DNA of 64,000 nt from Homalodisca vitripennis (GCF_021130785.1 NW_025777954.1:16906-80905), one strand, 5' to 3'; shown: positions 18,061 through 34,187, counted from the stretch's first letter. Notes: a model not told the origin generated them from the letters alone. Program-made: numbers and translations.

Positions 18061-21000
18061 CTCAGTGGATGTATACGTATAAAAAACCCAATCTTTACAG
18101 TGAAAGAAGTACTACATTTCTTTAGAACAATATTAGTTCAAATTTACAAGGAAACATAAAAAGTGTGTAGATGCATAATAATCCTATCTTTAGAATGAGA
18201 CGTTTATAAACATGATCGTTTAATGTTTAAAATTGTTATGGTGGTAAAACTGTAATATTGCATACGCGAATAAAGTTCTATGTTTAAGATTATATTTTAA
18301 CTCAACTATAAACAAAATCAACTTATATTTCAAATATTTTCTACCTCAAGTGGAAATAATATTAATGAAATCCAAACTTTGAACTTAAAAGAGAAGTTTT
18401 CATTAATACAAAATAAGGGCTTCGTCTTTCCCTTGACTTCGTCTCAAAGGCTCGCCCAGCGGTTACGTCCACTTTATTGTATCAAAGGCTACTGTCCTGA
18501 ATGATAGCTTGCTACATGAATCGGAAAAGATATTGCTTTTTGCGCTTTCCTTATAACTTATTGGTATTCTAATATGATTAAATTCAAAAGTGTGTAAGTC
18601 AAAGAATAATGTATAGGCATTTCAAAATTGATAGATTAAGGTTGTTTAGGTCCGTACTACATGTAGTTATTCCTGCAGTGTTATTAAACATGACGAATTA
18701 TTTTGAAGACGAAAATTAGTTTCGTTTTCAGCTCATATTATGATGACTGTTACGATTTAATCAACATAATTATTTGAAACCTTGGATATTCATATAAATA
18801 AATAACCTTTTAAATTATATATTGGATCACAATTACTGTACAGCAACGCTCTATTTCTTAGCAGGTGAAATAAACAATATTAAGAACATACTATCATTCT
18901 TATATTAGATTCATATTAGAATTAAGAATACGCCGACTTTATCAATAACCTTATCTGACGGTAAAGAATATACGAGTAGATCAGCTTTCCTGATCATTTG
19001 TATTGCCCGCCTCAGGGTGGTACTCACTGGCTTTTTAGACAATCCTATCACACCAGCCTCGCATTTGTTAAATGAATATAAAGGCTTCCTCAAAAATTTA
19101 AATTGTAAGAATCAAAGTTGTAATAATAATTTTACGAGAACTAAACCTATAATTAAACATGTGTCACGCCTTTCAGTCTGGCAGCGGCTGACTATTACCT
19201 CCTCAGTTCCATCTGAAAAGAGAAGATTCAGAATGGAGTGAATCTCTTCAACAAATACAACATATAAATAAATGTCCCATCAAAGATATTAAAAATTAGT
19301 ATAGGAAAGGCGTAATGGACTGTATTACGCCTTTATGAAGTTGTTAATATTTACATTTTAAGGTGGTTATAATATGCAAAACGAATTACCATAGTACTAG
19401 GTACATGCTATTTATAAAGATAGATATTTAAGAAATAATTTAATTTTTGTTTTTAAATTGAATTTAAATTCAATTTATATCCATCTGTATGTTAGTACAT
19501 ACTTTGAAACCGAACTGACCAATGGCTTGAGATTTTTAGTATTTTTGTCAATTTTTAATAGCTATGTTGAGTTACACAATATAAGACTTAGGTGTCAAAC
19601 ATTTTGTTTATTTACTTACAAATTTAAAACTCTAATTACTATGCCACATTTAAAAATTGACGTTCACGTGTTTCTACTGAGATTATTTATAAATTGTTCT
19701 CATTATATTATTTATTTAATGTTCTATGCAATAAAAGATGTGCCCATAAGACCAAAACAAACTGTATGAAGTAATATGCACCATTATTCTACTAAATTTC
19801 TAAATTTTGCTTATATATAAAAAAAATTTATAAGTACTCTAATTTACATTATAGAGGATTTATGTTAAAAAAGAGTAATACAAACAGTAAGTTTCAATAT
19901 ACAAGTCTCATGACCTGTAAAGAAATTTTTTAAATGTTTAAAAATCGTCGTTTTCCTATTATACATAGTAACAAATTTGAAATGTGTGGTCTTATAAAAA
20001 TATTATTAAGTATAATTAAAAAACCAAATTAATACTCACGGCTTCTCCCACAACTTTGGAGATTTTGCACGTGTATGATATATTCTAGCTCGAGTGAATT
20101 ATATTTCCGACGCTCATGTTGAGTTTGTCTTGTTTCCTGATCAAGAAAACATACATGCACACACAGGACAGGGAACTAAGACGGCTTTATTAACAGACTT
20201 TAAGTTTATAGTAAACGTTAGATAGTAACTTTCTCTTTCATGTCTACAATACAGTACTGAGCAAGAACTAAATACTTAACATTTTCTAAAAAGTACGATT
20301 AAAAGTATGTACTTGTTATCTGGATATTTTCATATTCTCAGCTAAATAGCGGCTACAGTAAAGTTTGATAGTAGAAGTGATGCTATCACCAAGCTTAATC
20401 CATGCTTTCAAGAAAAATAGTGTTTAAGTTAATTAAACATATAGTTGAAAATTACTAAAATAACGTTTAATCATAACAGTGGATTACATTTAACAGACTC
20501 TTTAAACTAAAAATATTTGATTGTTGTAACAAAACTTTAGAGATTAAGATGGCATTTTTCTCAAAAAAAACAAAAAAAATTAGAAACTGTCTTTTTTATA
20601 AATAACAGTCAATATATTAACGGAAAATATTTTTCAGAAAAGAATATTATTTAAAATTTTAGTATTAAGAGAAAATTCAAATAATATTAGTTGTCAACGA
20701 TTACTGATTCGGATGAATGATAGACACATGACACTCATATTCAACACCAAACTCCTTAGAGGAGTTATACTTAAGTACTGTCTATTCCATATCTTCAGCC
20801 TTATTCCGAGTTTTTATTTTAATTATAGTGATTTTAATCAATGTCTGTGGACAGATATAAAAACGTCCTTTAGCTTTAATAAAAAAAAATTATGGTTGCC
20901 TGTAAAGTCGGTTTTACGGGTGATTTTACGTGACAACGTCTTTTTCTCGGTAGAATATTTATTGATATGAATATTATTAAATTGCACAACAGGAACAAGG

Positions 21001-21356
21001 AATTGAATGAAAATAAGAATTGCACAAATTTTAACTATAGAAATATATTTTGTTTACTAAAACATTGTACATAATTTGAAATTAATTAAAATTTGTTATT
21101 GTAAATGGTAAAGTTGAATAAAACATTTACTAAAATTGGAATTTGAAATTCTTGCTAAACACAGTTAAATTCTAATTCCGCGCGTGGTGATTGGTCGGTT
21201 TAGTTCGTTTGTTTGGTCGCACTGTTATGACAGGTTAGAGGTTATAATTTGTTATTTTAAATGTTTGACTAGCAATACGCGCTGTTTTTTCTCAATCGAC
21301 TGAATTACGATTGATTGCAGAGTGATTTAAACTAATAATTTACTTAACACTATCAA
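18061..21356. other. AT-rich spacer, no gene recognised
   Basis: Only short unconvincing open frames. No motif of a known gene or element was recognised. Around 18,415-18,480 a GC-richer phrase looks like a piece of a dispersed repeat. Confidence 0.3.
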
Positions 21357-21619
21357 CATTTGTCAATAGTATGACATAACCTATAAACTCAGTTTCTCAA
21401 CTTTTGTGTCAATCTAACAATTAATCAATCAATCATAGTTTACGATAATGAAATATCAGTGTACAATTATTTACCTTTATTGTTGTACATTTGTCCAAAA
21501 GTATGACATAACCTATAAACTCAGTTTCTCAACTTTTGTGTCAATCTCACAATTAATCAATCAATCATAGTTTACGATAATGAAATATCAGTGTACAATT
21601 ATTTACCTTTATTGTTGTA
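21357..21619. repeat. 131-bp tandem duplication
   Basis: The segment 21,357-21,487, beginning CATTTGTC and containing ATGACATAACCTATAAACTC, is repeated at 21,488-21,619 with only a few differences (CAATAG versus CCAAAAG near the start, CTAACAA versus CTCACAA). High identity suggests a recent local duplication. Confidence 0.95.
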
Positions 21620-21664
21620 GTTGTTGTAAATGACGAATCTAAGCACTCCACATTTTCACGAATA

Positions 21665-21760
21665 AACATAGTTATCTGCTTTATCACCGTGCGGCGGACC
21701 CACAGTTATCTGCTTTATCCCGTGCGGATCCCGTGCGGCGGACCCACTGGACGGGCATTG
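21665..21760. repeat. Short GC-rich tandem repeat
   Basis: The phrase AGTTATCTGCTTTATC followed by CCGTGCGG occurs twice (from about 21,669 and 21,703), and CCCGTGCGGATCCCGTGCGGCGGACCCAC follows in overlapping pieces no longer than 12-16 bases each. It is unusually CpG-rich for this window. Confidence 0.75.
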
Positions 21761-21959
21761 TAACGTTACCAACCGGTGCGTTACACTTTTTTCATGAGTG
21801 ACTCCGAGCCGCAACCTAATTTAAGACGTTGTCACGTCAAAAGGTATTTACTACCGTTAAATATTTTGCATACATTATTACCTACTATAGATTGGATCTT
21901 ACTAAATTAGATTCAGCAACTTTTTAAATTATATAAAAGTTATGTGTGATGTTCGTTAT

Positions 21960-21989
21960 GAAGTTTTATTCAACGTTGAATAAAACTTC
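21960..21989. repeat. 30-bp perfect palindrome
   Basis: GAAGTTTTATTCAAC is followed without spacer by its exact reverse complement. The 15-bp arms meet at AACGTT. It could be a binding site for a dimeric factor, or the relic of a foldback element. Confidence 0.9.
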
Positions 21990-22488
<499 letters not shown>

Positions 22489-25400
22489 ATATATATAATA
22501 TATATATAAGGACTCAGTGTGGTTAACTACTAATGTGTTTGTATTAAAAACCATTTAACCGATATTTAAGCACAGATTAAAAAGAATAATAGTGTATTAC
22601 TAACGTGCTTTTTGCAGACCAGTACTAAAATCTTAATAACCTAATAAATGTTATATTCACGCTGATAGAATAAAATTATGAATAATTTAGTACAAAATTG
22701 GTTAAATTTCAAGCTATGTATAGGTTTATGAAATAAGCTATATGTATGCCACGCCATGTATCGCGCAATAGACTTGCAAAGTTTAATATCTATACAGGGT
22801 GATTTAAGAAGATATGCAGAAACTGTGGGAGCTCATTCTACATGTAATTTTTGATATACAAACATGGGTCCATAAATACTTCGTTAGTGAGTTAGGGCCA
22901 GCGAAATATTTTGCCCGGATTTCAGCTTACCATGTAAAACGAGTTCTTCCTGAAATTCAGGTCAGATAGATTATGGAGAGAATTCAATATTGGTTCTTTT
23001 ATTTGATGGCCTGATAAATAAAATAAAACAGGTCCCAGACTGGAAAGTTAGGTAGATTTTCCGGAAAGCATGTGCTAAATGCAAAAAACACAATTAAAAA
23101 TTTCAAACAAAACTCTTAGAACCTTTTATTATGAACAAAGTTTTACGTAAATCAAATAAAGATTACATAGCCACAACGTTTTCTACAAGGTTCCCAAGGC
23201 AAGCATTATAAACCCATTCAAGTAAGGCTTTCCTTAATTCAAACTTTAACATTAAACTTGAAAACGAACTAAAAGTTTATCTTAATGAAAATTTCAGACT
23301 AAATAACTTACAAGTGATCTAATTATAAAAATTACTTTCTCTTGATTGAAATATCTATCACCGTCATTAAAAGTCTGTGTTTTATCTAATAAACAAGATA
23401 ATATGATGTTTTCAAATGTTTACAATTTCGTAACTATATATTTAAAATGTGTGTTATGTTTATTATTTTAAATTTAAAAATTATTAATATTTGCTATTTT
23501 AAGTTAGATTCTTAAAAGGGACCAGTGGCAAAAATACATCTAATTTATTATTTATTTATTTAGGACATTGTTGCTTTAAAGCCACAACAATGTACTTGTT
23601 TAGCTATGCAGGTTTCTTCTGATTGTTGACTTTCGTTCATGTTAATCTAGCATAGATTTAAAATTATTGATAACTTCAGAAAAATTTCCTATACATTTTT
23701 ACTAATTTAATTTAATTGAAGAAACCCGAAGTAGAAATAGCAAATTAAATGAAAATAATATTCTCATCCAGACGGAGGTTCTAAACCGTAATTTATAAAC
23801 ATGTATTTGCTTATTATGACTCTTGAACAGGTCATTAATTTTGTATATTTTTATTATGACAATCTAAACCTCTCTAAAACCAACAATGCGATTAAATAAG
23901 CAGTAGAAAGCTATGTGCTATGTAAAAACTATACACAGATAGTTTAAGTACGCTTTAATCAAAGTATAATAAGCAAGTTACATCAATTAGATTAACTAGT
24001 GTCTCTTCAGTCCTTAATGTCCAATAAAAAAATAATTTTTTAATGTTTCGAACTAATTATATTACATAATTAGCGAAATATAAACACGGTGTATTGATAA
24101 GGAAGTAAATCACCAACAAAAGTTTTATTATTAATAATTATTATAAAAAATATTTTTCAGATAACTCGAGTAAGATATTTAATTAAACATTTACTTATGT
24201 CAAAATAATAATTTACTATAACTTATTTATTACGTAGATTATATAAAAAACAGATACCAGTGTTTTATCTCATGAAGTGCTCATTATTCTTAATACTGCT
24301 CAGAGGACCTCAGAGAGTGATTCGGGATATAATCGTTGATTACAATTAGCTGAATAAATAATAATGAAAGGGCACTAAAGACAGTTATAGCCTAGACTCA
24401 TAAAACTATGCGAGCCATGGTGCCTGGTGTCCGTTTTGCGCATGCGCATAACCACTTTCCTCCTCCAAACGTCATAGTACAGTCTATTTATGAAATCAAC
24501 ATTTTCTTTTAAAATAAAACGTGTCATTTTCCTGCCATATAAAACAAGTTTTTTGATGGTTTGTATTTTAAAATTTTTATGTAATCTAGGTAAAACGAGA
24601 GTAAATATGAAAGGTAGATTTTTCAATATTATATACGCAATTGACGTAAGGGAATTATGGTGTAGGGTTGTTACTATCTATCTTGCATTACCACTCCTAC
24701 ACGCTACGCATCGTAGCATGCATTGTTATGTTGTATTTGCTATTTGTTATTATTATTTATTTTTGACACCACGTGTTTGTAATTATGGTTTAAAAGAGAA
24801 CTTAAAGTTAATATTGAAGTTGTCTGCTGACAACCATTCCTTCTAAATACTGTATTGTTGAGAAGAATGATCTGGACGTTAATACTTTTCAAGGAATTTG
24901 TGAGTATAGTCAAGTCATTTTGACCGATGATTGTTAGTTATGTAACTACACAACTGATAATACAGTTAAGGTACTTAACTATGGAAGTCTAACTGGATCT
25001 TGATAAGGAAAAGAGTGTAATTTGTTCAGTTTTAAGTATAGGCAATTATACTGTAGCATAATGTGTTGAGCTTCACAATCTAAAGATTTAAGCGTTTGCA
25101 CATATTTGTCAAAGCTGCAAAGAGACAGAAGTAAATTATTTAAAGTGAATAGTTACACCTTTATAACTTTCCGTGTTACCTCGTAAATTCATAGTTTTTT
25201 GTCTCCTAAGCATAGTGTTTATTTATATATGGTATAATAATTTTAAATGTGTTTGTAAAAGTTTAATTTATTATTTTTATGGAATAGCATAACCATATAA
25301 ATACAATGCCAGTACGTAGGGTAAAAGCTTAAAGACTGACAAAGTATGTACCTTCCTTTACAATATAGGTGATGTTTAGCACTTGTACAAACAGCTTGGC

Positions 25401-28400
25401 ACACTTTTATACTCAGAATAAAATACAAAGACTGCATGCTTTGTTTGACCTGAGAGGCATTTTATGTCCTGTTTTTATTTTATGTAGGCAGCGATTTTTC
25501 TATAGATTTTAGATCTTAGACACCATTAGTCTATTTGATTGTAATACATCCATAGGACAATTAGTTGAACAGAATACTTATGCATGCAGTAAAAAACTTC
25601 ATTTTCTTTATTTTAAAACTTTTAAATTTTAAAACTCCTTATCGCAAGCTGCTTGTAACGATATTTCATGATCACTTCTCTACATGACCTCTTACTTGAT
25701 AGTTATTGGCTGAGTGTTAGAGAAGACTATCACTGATAGAGCTTTCCTCTCGAAAATCAACTGACCTATAGACTTGACATTGTGTATGAAACTTAATTAT
25801 TAAATAAAACATACTGAGTAATGCATGTCACTCCATAGGAGATGGCTGAGCGTTCGTGAATGTTATACGCTGGACTTATGGGTAACCATGTTGGCAACGA
25901 AAAAATAGTAGAATAAATTTCAAAACAAAATCAATATACTAGTAAAAGATTTTTTGTTGGAAATATTAATATTTGTAGCCAAATTATCCCAGCATACTCA
26001 ATATAATTTTATGGTATGCAGATATGAAACGCTATTATTTTGTTTTATGTTAATATATCAGCTGTCCAGATATCTTAAGAAAGACATTTTCAGGTTTTCA
26101 AATTCTCTGTTCAAATTTTCTATGAAACTTCATTTATACAAAGACAAGAATGACTTTTATGGTGTTGCATATCCAACGTTGGAATTTGGCTGAGCGTCGC
26201 TGAAGGCTCCACTACTGAGTGTAGCACTGAGGCTAACACGATTTCTCTTACTTACCAAGGGATATAAATATTTATTTGCCACATGCTTGTCTGCCATTCT
26301 ATTTGTCAACAATAAAATGCCCTATAGATTTAGATATTACACTGAACTTAAGTGACCCCTGCTATGCGATACGTGGTGTGTCGTACTCCTACCTTGATAA
26401 TGTTATAATGTTTACAGATGTACGTACAGCCGTTGGAAAGCTGAAAAGTCTACAGTTTCAGGTTCTTGCTACAAGGTTCTATGAAGTTCAAACTCAAACA
26501 GTCCTTTGGTCTTATTGGCATTTTAATACTATTACCCTACTTACGGTAAGAGTATTTCGAGATAGGTTGCTTCGGGAATTCAAAAAGTTCATCAAAACAA
26601 TGTTTTGCGTTTTCTTTGAAGCATTTGACCATATTTCCTCCTATCAGACTGAACTGGGAATGTTACCCATGGAGACTCTTTGTAGGGTCTTCACCATCAG
26701 CATTACACGCTAGCATAGCTGCAATACTTATGTAATTGATTGTTGCATAGAGACCAAGGTTTCCCACGTGGCACCTGCACGTGCTCATCAGCTTCACTTT
26801 CGCAAAGTCAAATTGGTGATGGATTTATGTATAGGTAGAGTTATGAGTTAGAGAGGTAGATGGATAGGTTGGTTTATGCAGAAGACAACCCAGATGAGGA
26901 AAGCCTTCACTGAAATGTCATGAACGTCTGCGAATCTATTCGTCCATAAATACTGTCAATGATTTTGATGAGTAAATGCGTATTTATAAGCAAGGAGAGA
27001 ACATTTAAAGCATTTAATATGAGTTTATATGTGTTGTGATCCAATTGTATCAGTGTATTAACGTTTGTTAACAAAGTGGAAATAAAAGTTGTACGGACGT
27101 ATATCTACTGGAACCTTTTCCGTATTCTATCGAGAGAAACTTATACTCAAAAAGCTTGAAAAGTTATATTTTGAAAGGCCCTTTATACTAACGTACTTTT
27201 ACGCCGGTCTGTTAAATTGTATGGGCTTATGGAGGATTGGCTTGCATCAACTAGTGAACTGTATGTGATACAGTACTTATGTAATAATTAAATAGATAAG
27301 GTCAAACTAAGCTAATTTAAATGCATACGCTAATACTTAGCGTTAATGTGATTGAGCTTAACCGGGTCAAAATGAATAGGTTGAAAGATCAGTGATCCGC
27401 GAAGAGGGCAGAGACCTCACCTAGTTGCTTTCTAAGGGAAACGTTTATTTTCGATGCAGATAGCTTACAAGACTCATGTTTTAGTGAAATGATTATTCTT
27501 ATTATTGATTATAAATAAAAAATTTTAATTGGAATCACATAGAAATTAAAGTTGTATAGGTCGTTGCATTCTTCACTTTGTCTGTAGTATAGTAGACAAA
27601 TTTCATTAATTAAATGGAAGTCCTTACTACAAAGAATAAAATAATTATATTTATAAATTACTTCTGCGTGAAGATGCACTTACGTTGTTAAATCTATAAA
27701 CAAATGATTGATTAATTTCATTAATATTATATCTAATAAATACATAAACATAATATGTGACACTTATATTAAGGTGATTTTTTTTTCTTGAGATTCATAA
27801 CGAATATATGTCCTGACTAACGGAAAAGACGTAAGGGGTTTTATCACGAGTTCCTCTATACTTCTAACTTTATTCAAAGGGGCTTTGCAACTTCATTCAT
27901 GTTTTTTAATTATTCGTATAGTTGATATTTCAAAATGTTTGATGTATGTAGTGGTTCAGCCGTTTGAAAATGAAAACATTTCACTTTTCAACCAAGGAAT
28001 AATCAACGTTGGCTGCCTGTTGCTGTGCTGCATTGTAACAGGTTGAGGTATATGTTACATATTTTATGGTATTTTTAAGGCAAATATTGCGTATTATAAA
28101 CAAATCTTGATTGAAAAAATCATTAACACTAGTACGGAATTAAGCATAGTATAGAAGATAAACGATATTATTTGAAAGCCAGCTGCCCTCAGGGAGTCAA
28201 TTGACACCAGAATCCATCTGATAGGTTCCCCCGGGTGAGACTCTGACGTTACGTGATTGTCCGGCTTTCCACTCAGGTTTTATCTTACCGATTTTATCAT
28301 CTCAGGAATTTCCAATCATAGTCTAAGGGATTTTAATCTCCATTCCTTTTCCACATAGTAGAATAAAACTCATGTTGGAATCACCTATGTTAGGTCATTT

Positions 28401-31400
28401 GCATTTATGCAATGCATATTGATTATTAGTCTCTTTAATTGTAAAACATGTACGTAAATATATTTGTTATGTATCATATAGTCAGAAGTGTATTTTGCAT
28501 TTTAGCTCTTTATTAAAAATGCACTTCTGTATTTAAATAGATTTTAATTTAATTTATAACATGTTGCTTCTTATACATATACAAGTAATATAATGTCGGG
28601 ACACATATTTATATCTTAAACGTACCCTACATAAAAGTATATAACTTTATTATAAGTGTTATTAAGCTCCCAGCAACATAAGCTAAAACGACGGAAATTT
28701 AATTAGTTATGATAGATGTAACATGAATTGAATGAGAGACGTGGATACCTACTTTATAATCACCGTTCAATTTATTCTTACGTTTGGTATACTTAAACAG
28801 ATTATTTGATGAGAATTTAAAGTCTGTGCACCGTTGTAATTTCCTATATAGCATATAAACATTGCATAAAAAGAAATAGGATTTTTAACGAACTATGTAC
28901 TACAAGATTAATTACACGAGCCAAATCAACTATAAAATTCTAACCTAACAAGTATTAGCCTAGATATGATGAAAGCCAGAAGGTGGCCTTCTAGTCGTAA
29001 TAGGTAATGGGGAAAATCTTATAGCCCCGTCTCGAACTTTTTCAATCTATTCCAAATTTATTGGCTGAGAGTTGGATGGGCTGGAAAAGTATAATTTATG
29101 TTTGTCTGTGTATCATTAAGATATCTGAAAATTGAAAATGACTTAAAATTTGGCACCAAGCTCCAAGTTCGATGATGATGCGTGCAGCTTAACTGAACAT
29201 AAGTGAGAATCATTACATTGGTTTAATTTGTATCCATGATGTAAATGAAAAAATGTTTAATCAAACTTTATACAACAATATGACATTTTAATACTGCATA
29301 TGTAACACCCCAACATCGCCATTTGGTGCTTTGGTCTGAATAACTTGCATTATGTCGTGTAACTCGATAAAAAATATGAATGTACGTGGTAGCAAGACAA
29401 CTCGAGATAGATTATATCTGTCGATTAAAAACTGTCCATGAAACTTAATTGATTCATAAATGTGTTCTTTAATGTTGCATATTTATCCATGGGATTAATA
29501 TGCAACACGTCGTTGAAGACTATTACTCAGTAGGCAGGCACAATCGCTCTTTATCTAACGAAGGACGTAAACAAATCCTTACAGCACCCATTATCTCTTT
29601 TGATTGTGCACAGGACATTTAGTCAATATGCTATAGATTTAAAATGTTGCATTCAACATGAGTAAAAATTGTTACACGTCACGTGTAGCTGGTATAAGCA
29701 CGATAAAAGAAGGAAGAAACGGTGAAGTAGTTCTGAAGCGCTGTCGTATTGATGCCAGAAGACTTCTGAACCCAACAGAGATAACCACTAATAATGTACC
29801 CACAGGAATCCTAATGTACTCCTAAACTTTGTTATTGACTTTAAAGTCCGATGCATGTATGTGAGGAAAAGCAAACGTTCTTCCAAGATGGAATTGAAAG
29901 ATAAACTTGCAGTAAACACTCCGGCAGTCTATAGCTCTCAAAGGAAAATAATGAAATATCAAAGGCAATAAATGTTAAAATGCTAATAGTTGTCATATAT
30001 TTATTTTATTCCAAATAATAAGAGAAAAATATTGAAATACCCATCCCGTAAGCCTTGTATTTTATAAAAATAATTATGATTTGATATGCATATTTGTTTT
30101 ATTCTATCCAAAGATGCTTGCAATGCAGTAGAGAGTAGAGGGCGCTAAAGTAGTAATAGAGGCACGTTTAATGATACCATAAAATGACTGTATGACTAAG
30201 GATAAAGGGATGAACTCTCTGTGACTTCGTTATCCCGATAGCCCTCAGAAAACTTTTTAAAGATATCCAAATTAAATTATTCTCAATATTTGTTAATGCA
30301 CTTATTAGTACTAGAAAGTATAATTGTTGTGACTGTATACATTTACATTTATATACCATTCTTAAACGATCATTACTTTTACATTAGTTGTTTCTTTCAA
30401 AAATTTAAACTCTTTTATTAGTAGATTAGGCATTATGACTATGTAAAATCAATAAACTTATGTTGTAGTTGAAATTATATGTTAAAAAGTGTAATTCTTA
30501 ACTAATTTTAATGTTTGATATTTTTTTTGTAAAAGTTTGGTTTTATAGATTTATGAATGTATAGGATTATTGATCACTCAAGAGTTGAACGTGATCTTTT
30601 ACTGTAATGAAAATATAAAATCTATTTGAACACATTGAAATAACATACTTCTTTGATAGCAATATGGGGGTGATCATACAAAACATCAATAGCAAATCCA
30701 AGAGTTGAGTGGTCTATTGTTATTATTATTTTGATCTATTATTTTTTTATGGAGTTCAGTATTTTTCCACTTGGTCGTATTAATTGAATGAAATTAAGTA
30801 GAATCATATTTGTTGTCATTCTTTGAAAATTGAGATTTAATATTCAATAAATGTATCCAAAAACATCAATGTCAATTTTGAAGAATACAATATGTATACA
30901 TACGACTAATTTATTTATATACACATCAAAACCAATTATATCCATATTTTGAAGTCTTTACGTTAAATGTAATAACCATTGCTTGATAAATGTACTAAAA
31001 AGTACCAAATATGGCTATATCACTTGATAAAAAACATTTAAGATGTCCTATACTCGCAGTATATATTGTAATGCTTTAGTATTGTGCTTAAATGTAAAAT
31101 ATTCATATATAGTGTCATAAATTACTGTCAATGTAACCACTCGTTGGCAGGAGGAATTGAAATTCACTTACTGACAACAGAAATAAACCCATTTTTTGTA
31201 GGTAGCATTAATATGGATGAATTAGTAAAACATCCAAATAGCAGTCATATTGCTTATGTGTTAAAGATTATTAAATAACTGTGTTTTAGTTTTATTAATA
31301 AAGGTATTAAATAAAGCAGAACTAGCGTACTCCACTAAACATGTGATTGATCCCAATAATTCGAATATTGTGGTTTTTGACGAAGCATCAAAATGTCACA

Positions 31401-34187
31401 TATTATTATCGCCTTCAGTGGATGCACTGTAGAAAGATTATGATTGTATTGATTTATTGTAAAGTATAGAAATACATTGTAATAGATTTGCAATTCAGCG
31501 TTTTATTACTCTCTTCAATGTCTATTTTAGTTGCATATAAAGGTTTCATAGTAAAAATTTTACTTATAATATAATCAATTTATCCCTTTCCAGTGTTTTA
31601 AACATATCGTCAAACAACAAAAACTATAAAACCGCCCATAGTATGATACAAAAAGTACGCCAGTACTTGAAACTCAACATTCGCTCAGTGTTGCTAATTG
31701 TAGGGGAAATTATCGCAATAAATTATCTAGAACAAGGATTTCAGCCAAAACAAACACCATTGTTTTTAAAATACATAACTGCAGAAACAGGTTTGAAATT
31801 GGTTCTGTTCTTGCCAAGCCGTAAAAGCCTTCTCGAGCTGTAAATTTATTTATTCTACATAACACAGTTTTTTGACGAATTTAAATACTTTACCAAAAGG
31901 ACCCATTGAACGCAAATTAATTGCATTTAGCATGCTGTAATGCATATTTTAAGCAGGAAATTCACTCATTGGAAGCTTTATTTCTTCGTACAGAGAAATT
32001 TAGATTTAATAACTTTAATCTACATACTAGCAATGTGTTAAAATAGTTGTAGTAGAAGCCTCCACCAAAAAATACGCAAATATACGGAAACATTTTTTAA
32101 TATATAGTTATACTTCTGTGTTCTTTTAGTGGTCTAAAAGTAATTATATTTTTCATAACGTAAGGATTAATGGAAATCTACCATTGCACTTAAAATTGCG
32201 TATAGAGACGAATCTTGGCATTCATTATAACAAAACATTCAGGATTTTGGATTATATTCGCTGCTCGTGAACATTTCTTTGGTTCAGCTACTTGATGAGG
32301 GGTAGTGGGCACTATCTGTCAAATTTCAGCCTTTGGGAAGAAGGGAGGCTCGTCTGTTACAGTTTTTACTAAGCAAAATGGGAAGGTAGTGTTCTCTCTC
32401 ACTCTTAGGCATAATTAGACTTTACCAATAAGATAGCCTCATATACACCAATATTATTCCTCCATAGTAATTTACTCACATCTATTATATCATTCATCTA
32501 TTTCAAAATTATGACATATGTGATTACCTGTTCTGGACATTTATTGGTTTCCTAATATAAGTAACAACATCGGTTTTTACTGCACCCGGTGTAGGTCTAC
32601 TGGCTGAATCATAGTCCCTACAAATTGGGCCCTCTAAAGGGAAACTGATGTTGGTACTAAATTTATTACATTCAGTTGGAAAACTACGCCAGTAAATTGC
32701 CATTGAGAGATTCATACAAACCTTAGAACAATTCCTTTTTTTGTGCAATAGTCAATACATTACGCACTTTGTTGTACGATTTTTCCATTTTCCTTTATAC
32801 AAGGTAATAAATAATGACTTTTAAAACTTGTTTAATTGTTTACTGACAGATAAATTACAAACACAGTAATGGTTCTTGAAAGTTTCATAGTAAATCACTC
32901 GTACTCTGTGACGATGTTAACGAGATTTGAAAGTTTTGTTCCCTCAGCGGTTTCCGGGCGACGCTCGAATCTATTTGTTAGGTTCCTCAGGGAGCTGGTC
33001 AGGTGTTACAGGATTTTAATTGACTTCCCCTCATCTTTCAATTGAACTTTGTTTATCTCTGGCTAGCTTATCTATGTTATATCTACTAGTACCTTAACTT
33101 TACCGATTTCCAACATCGCTTAATTTTGAACAATGCGATGCCTTTCAATCCCAATGAAGCTTTCAATTTTTAGAGATGGTTTTATTCTATTTGTATTCAA
33201 GGAGATATTATTGTATAAAAGAAAGAAAATTGGCCATTGCGCTATTTTAAACTAAAATAAAAATATTATTCACTTTAGAACCGACAGAACGGCACAATTT
33301 GTATCCTGCGCAACAAGTTACTAACGTGGTTAACACATATAGGGCAGATTCATTATGTCGACAAAGGTAAAGTTGAACATAAACGTACAATCAAATTGCC
33401 TTAAATCGTGTGAAATGGATTAAATATGAGAGTAAATTTTATGAGAACCGTTTATATAAAAAGATTTTGTTAGAGTTCAAAGGCTTAAACTCTCTTATTA
33501 TATTGTGGTAGGTTGCCTTCGTTTGCCCAGTGGGAGGTGAAAGATCTTCTCTTGGGTTCGTGGCAAGGAAGGTTGTATAAACTTTTCAAAATAAAACAAC
33601 GGAGTCGAATTAATATATGATTTATTAAAATTAGCACACTCTTTGGATTAGATTAATAAAATAAATAGGTTTGATTAATACATAATTAAGAATTTAGAAT
33701 TGGGCTTCCGAAAAGTTAAAATATGGATTGTTAAACCTTACTTTACAGTACCTTAATGCCAGAATAACGTAGGGGACGGATATTAGTTTCTTTAGTACAG
33801 AAGTGTTCATATTTGAATAATATAATATATTGTTATAGTTCTTTTGACTTTATAACCCGACCGTCTCAAAACATTGCGATAGAAGTCTGTTTTATAAACA
33901 TTGTTGTAGACTAATATTACATAATATAGCTCTGTTAATAATTACGTTTTACATTTTATACTATAGTTTTAGTGGTAATGGCATTATTGTATGTTAGATT
34001 CTAAAGGTAGCAGTAGAATTCTACTTTACGTATAACAGACTTACTGTGGGAGCGTTGGCGAATGTTGACACCAAGGGACAGCGGACACTTCATTTCTACC
34101 TGTCCCTCTCTATGTATCCGTCTTTCTACATTGTATCTCCGTAATTAACTGACATATAGGCTTGAAACGTTTTGTCAACGTTCTTTT
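22489..34187. other. Long AT-rich spacer with repeat remnants, no gene recognised
   Basis: At 22,797-22,975 a segment beginning ACAGGGTGATTTAAG and holding ATGGGTCCATAAATACTTCG looks like a dispersed insect repeat. GGCTGAG-type repeat pieces occur at 25,708, 25,844, 26,187 and 29,062. A short hairpin (ACATTGTTG ... CAACAATGT) lies at 23,567-23,594. An open frame of 145 codons at 26,276-26,713 has no recognisable domain. No splice-bounded exon or RNA gene could be supported. Confidence 0.35.

Noticed and set aside
17456..18159. Plus-strand open frames of 113 and 144 codons in GC-rich sequence.
   Set aside because: They are antisense to the LINE ORF1, whose RRM and C-terminal motifs are on the minus strand.
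26276..26713. 145-codon plus-strand open frame with no better candidate in the area.
   Set aside because: No domain, no splice signals fitting it, and composition like the spacer; length alone is not enough in 64 kb.
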